Source: Halobacteriales archaeon QS_4_69_34 (GTDB taxonomy: Archaea; Halobacteriota; Halobacteria; Halobacteriales; Halococcaceae). Taken from it: a DNA stretch of 64,000 bases. Below are positions 62,968 through 64,000 of the stretch, piece after piece. A program made the translations under genes and the position numbers. The DNA is taken from NCBI GenBank assembly GCA_003021045.1, contig PXRN01000030.1, positions 52,430 to 116,429 on the forward strand. The letters are read 5' to 3'. Under the pieces are notes generated by a model. That model was not told the DNA's origin. It saw only the letters and a list, made by a program, of their open reading frames with translations, and ran no database searches. Within the stretch, counting starts at the first letter, position 1, and every line of letters starts with the position of its first letter.

Positions 62968-64000
62968 TTAACACGACTCATGATCTAAGTCCACCACCCC
63001 GGGCGCGAACGTCTCTGAAAGACTAACATCTTCCCACTCGACAGTCGAGCCGAACCGGTGGCGGTTCACAATCCCCTTGTCGGCGAAGCGATTCAGGTGG
63101 TGCCGAGTGTTCTGTTCGGAGAGAACGGCATCGTCGGCTATCTTCGCCGTGGTCGCCGAGCCGAGTGTTTCGAGGGCGTTCATGACGCGGCGCTCGCCGT
63201 CGCCACGGACCCGCTCGACGCCCGGAACTTGGTGGTCAACGAACCCCTCGGGTGTCGCGTCAGTGGCCACGTACACAGTGGCTCGGTCGTCGGGGTCGTC
63301 CGGGTTGCGTGCCCATCGGCCGACGGCCTGTGCAACGTGACTCTCCCGGACGCTGGCGAGTGCATCGGCGGCCTGTTCAGCGTCGGGTCCGACGAACCCC
63401 CTTCCCTTCGACCGTCGGATACCGTCGTCACAGTGTCGGTCGTGGTCACATCCGTCGCCGTCGCACCGGCTACAGACGTTCGTCTCGGGTTGTGCATCCA
63501 GCTTCAACTCCGCGACTATATCCAGAATGTAGTCGTCTCCGGCGTCGATGCATCCGTGCACGAAGCCGACGCTCTCCCCCTCGAAAGCGTTGTTCGATTT
63601 TTCCTCCCCGTAGTGCATCAGCCGCTCAGGACTCTGCCGCTCGGGACTCCCCGAGTCAGACCCCCCGATACCGACTTCGCTCAGTATCCGATCAACGTCC
63701 CCTTCCCATGTCTTCGGGCAAATCACGGTGCGGAAGTTCTCGCCGTGGCGCTCGCGGAGAGACTGGATTAGCGCTTTCGTTCCGCGTTCGGTGAAATACT
63801 GTCCATCCCTCCCGGCCGGTCGGGTGGCGTCCCCGATCTGTACGACCGTTAGGCCTCGTTCGTTTTTCCGCCACGCGTGGCTCTCCGTGCGGTCTAAGAC
63901 GGACGCTCTTCGGAAGCACATTGTTGGTGAGTCAGAGCACCTCTCGAAGAGCGTGTTCGAGTGCTTCTCTCCCTGGTTTGCGGAAGAGTTGGCGGCGTAG
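62968..64000 (-). CDS. Provirus replication/helicase-type protein, C-terminal part (cut by window edge)
   Basis: The frame is open to base 64000 on the - strand, so the N-terminus lies outside; 343 residues are visible. Features: an internal zinc-knuckle-like CSRCDGDGCDHDRHC; ASVRESHVAQAVGRWARNPDDPDDRATVYVATDA, a segment with the arginine-finger feel of SF2 helicase motif VI (QAVGRWAR); and a C-terminal winged helix (RRVMNALETLGSATTAKIAD). It resembles large helicase/primase-associated proteins of haloarchaeal viruses and plasmids. An internal ATG at 63921 is not needed as start. It may be the replication protein of the provirus. Confidence 0.65.
   Translation of the reverse strand, partial: YAANSSANQGEKHSNTLFERCSDSPTMCFRRASVLDRTESHAWRKNERGLTVVQIGDATRPAGRDGQYFTERGTKALIQSLRERHGENFRTVICPKTWEGDVDRILSEVGIGGSDSGSPERQSPERLMHYGEEKSNNAFEGESVGFVHGCIDAGDDYILDIVAELKLDAQPETNVCSRCDGDGCDHDRHCDDGIRRSKGRGFVGPDAEQAADALASVRESHVAQAVGRWARNPDDPDDRATVYVATDATPEGFVDHQVPGVERVRGDGERRVMNALETLGSATTAKIADDAVLSEQNTRHHLNRFADKGIVNRHRFGSTVEWEDVSLSETFAPGVVDLDHESC

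Noticed and set aside
46087..64000. Integrase or attachment site for the island
   Set aside because: No tyrosine or serine recombinase and no partial tRNA were found within the window; if present they must lie to the right.

Overview
This is a high-GC, acidic-proteome archaeal chromosome segment from a haloarchaeon (class Halobacteria). The main support is the split archaeal RNA polymerase genes (B'', B', A', A''), archaeal S3Ae and S15, a Pcc1-type KEOPS subunit, several Tat-exported halocyanins, LysW-type arginine biosynthesis, Asp/Glu-rich proteins, and promoters with a TATA element about 25-30 bases before leaderless start codons. The genus cannot be fixed from the sequence.

Layout. 1-9778: rpoB2 (cut by the left edge), rpoB1, rpoA1, rpoA2 and nusA on the + strand; rpoA2 carries a full-length endonuclease-containing intein inside the trigger loop. 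The usual followers rps12 and rps7 are absent; a gene-free stretch and an ornithine cyclodeaminase/alanine dehydrogenase gene come next. 11.7-18.5 kb: leuS (bacterial type), then on the - strand a Bcp peroxiredoxin, pheA, a stand-alone lpdA and a 2H phosphoesterase. 18.9-21.6 kb: the overlapping - strand operon rps15 - RecJ-like - pcc1 - rps3ae. 21.86 kb: tRNA-Ala(GGC). 22.4-31.7 kb: export and redox genes (three halocyanins counting the one at 42 kb, a halocyanin-like pseudogene, an HtrA protease, a sulfite-oxidase-like molybdoenzyme with membrane anchor) mixed with thrC and small regulators. 32.0-41.4 kb: the complete arginine pathway on the - strand, read as argGH and then argW-X-C-B-D-E-F, with a palindromic operator candidate at the argW promoter. 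42.1-45.0 kb: halocyanin, archaetidylserine synthase, HEAT-repeat protein.

At about 46.09 kb a phospholipase-D-like gene is cut off inside its first HKD motif and the sequence changes character. From there to the right edge is an accessory island: a secreted thermonuclease lipoprotein, a lamin-tail protein, a complete type I restriction-modification operon with a YgjP-like metallopeptidase, an AT-rich two-gene cassette of unknown function, a PadR regulator divergent from a PD-(D/E)XK nuclease, and then a provirus remnant (TerS, TerL, a probable tail protein, the end of a replication or helicase protein). No integrase is visible in the window.

The most unusual signals are: a 13-residue C-terminal tail (DGADGGNGKAKLS) shared by two unrelated exported proteins 24 kb apart with many synonymous differences; six copies of an ACCAGGCATC motif arranged as inverted pairs lying only in convergent gene junctions around the packaging genes; the AT-rich two-gene cassette in the defence island; and the intein in the RNA polymerase trigger loop.
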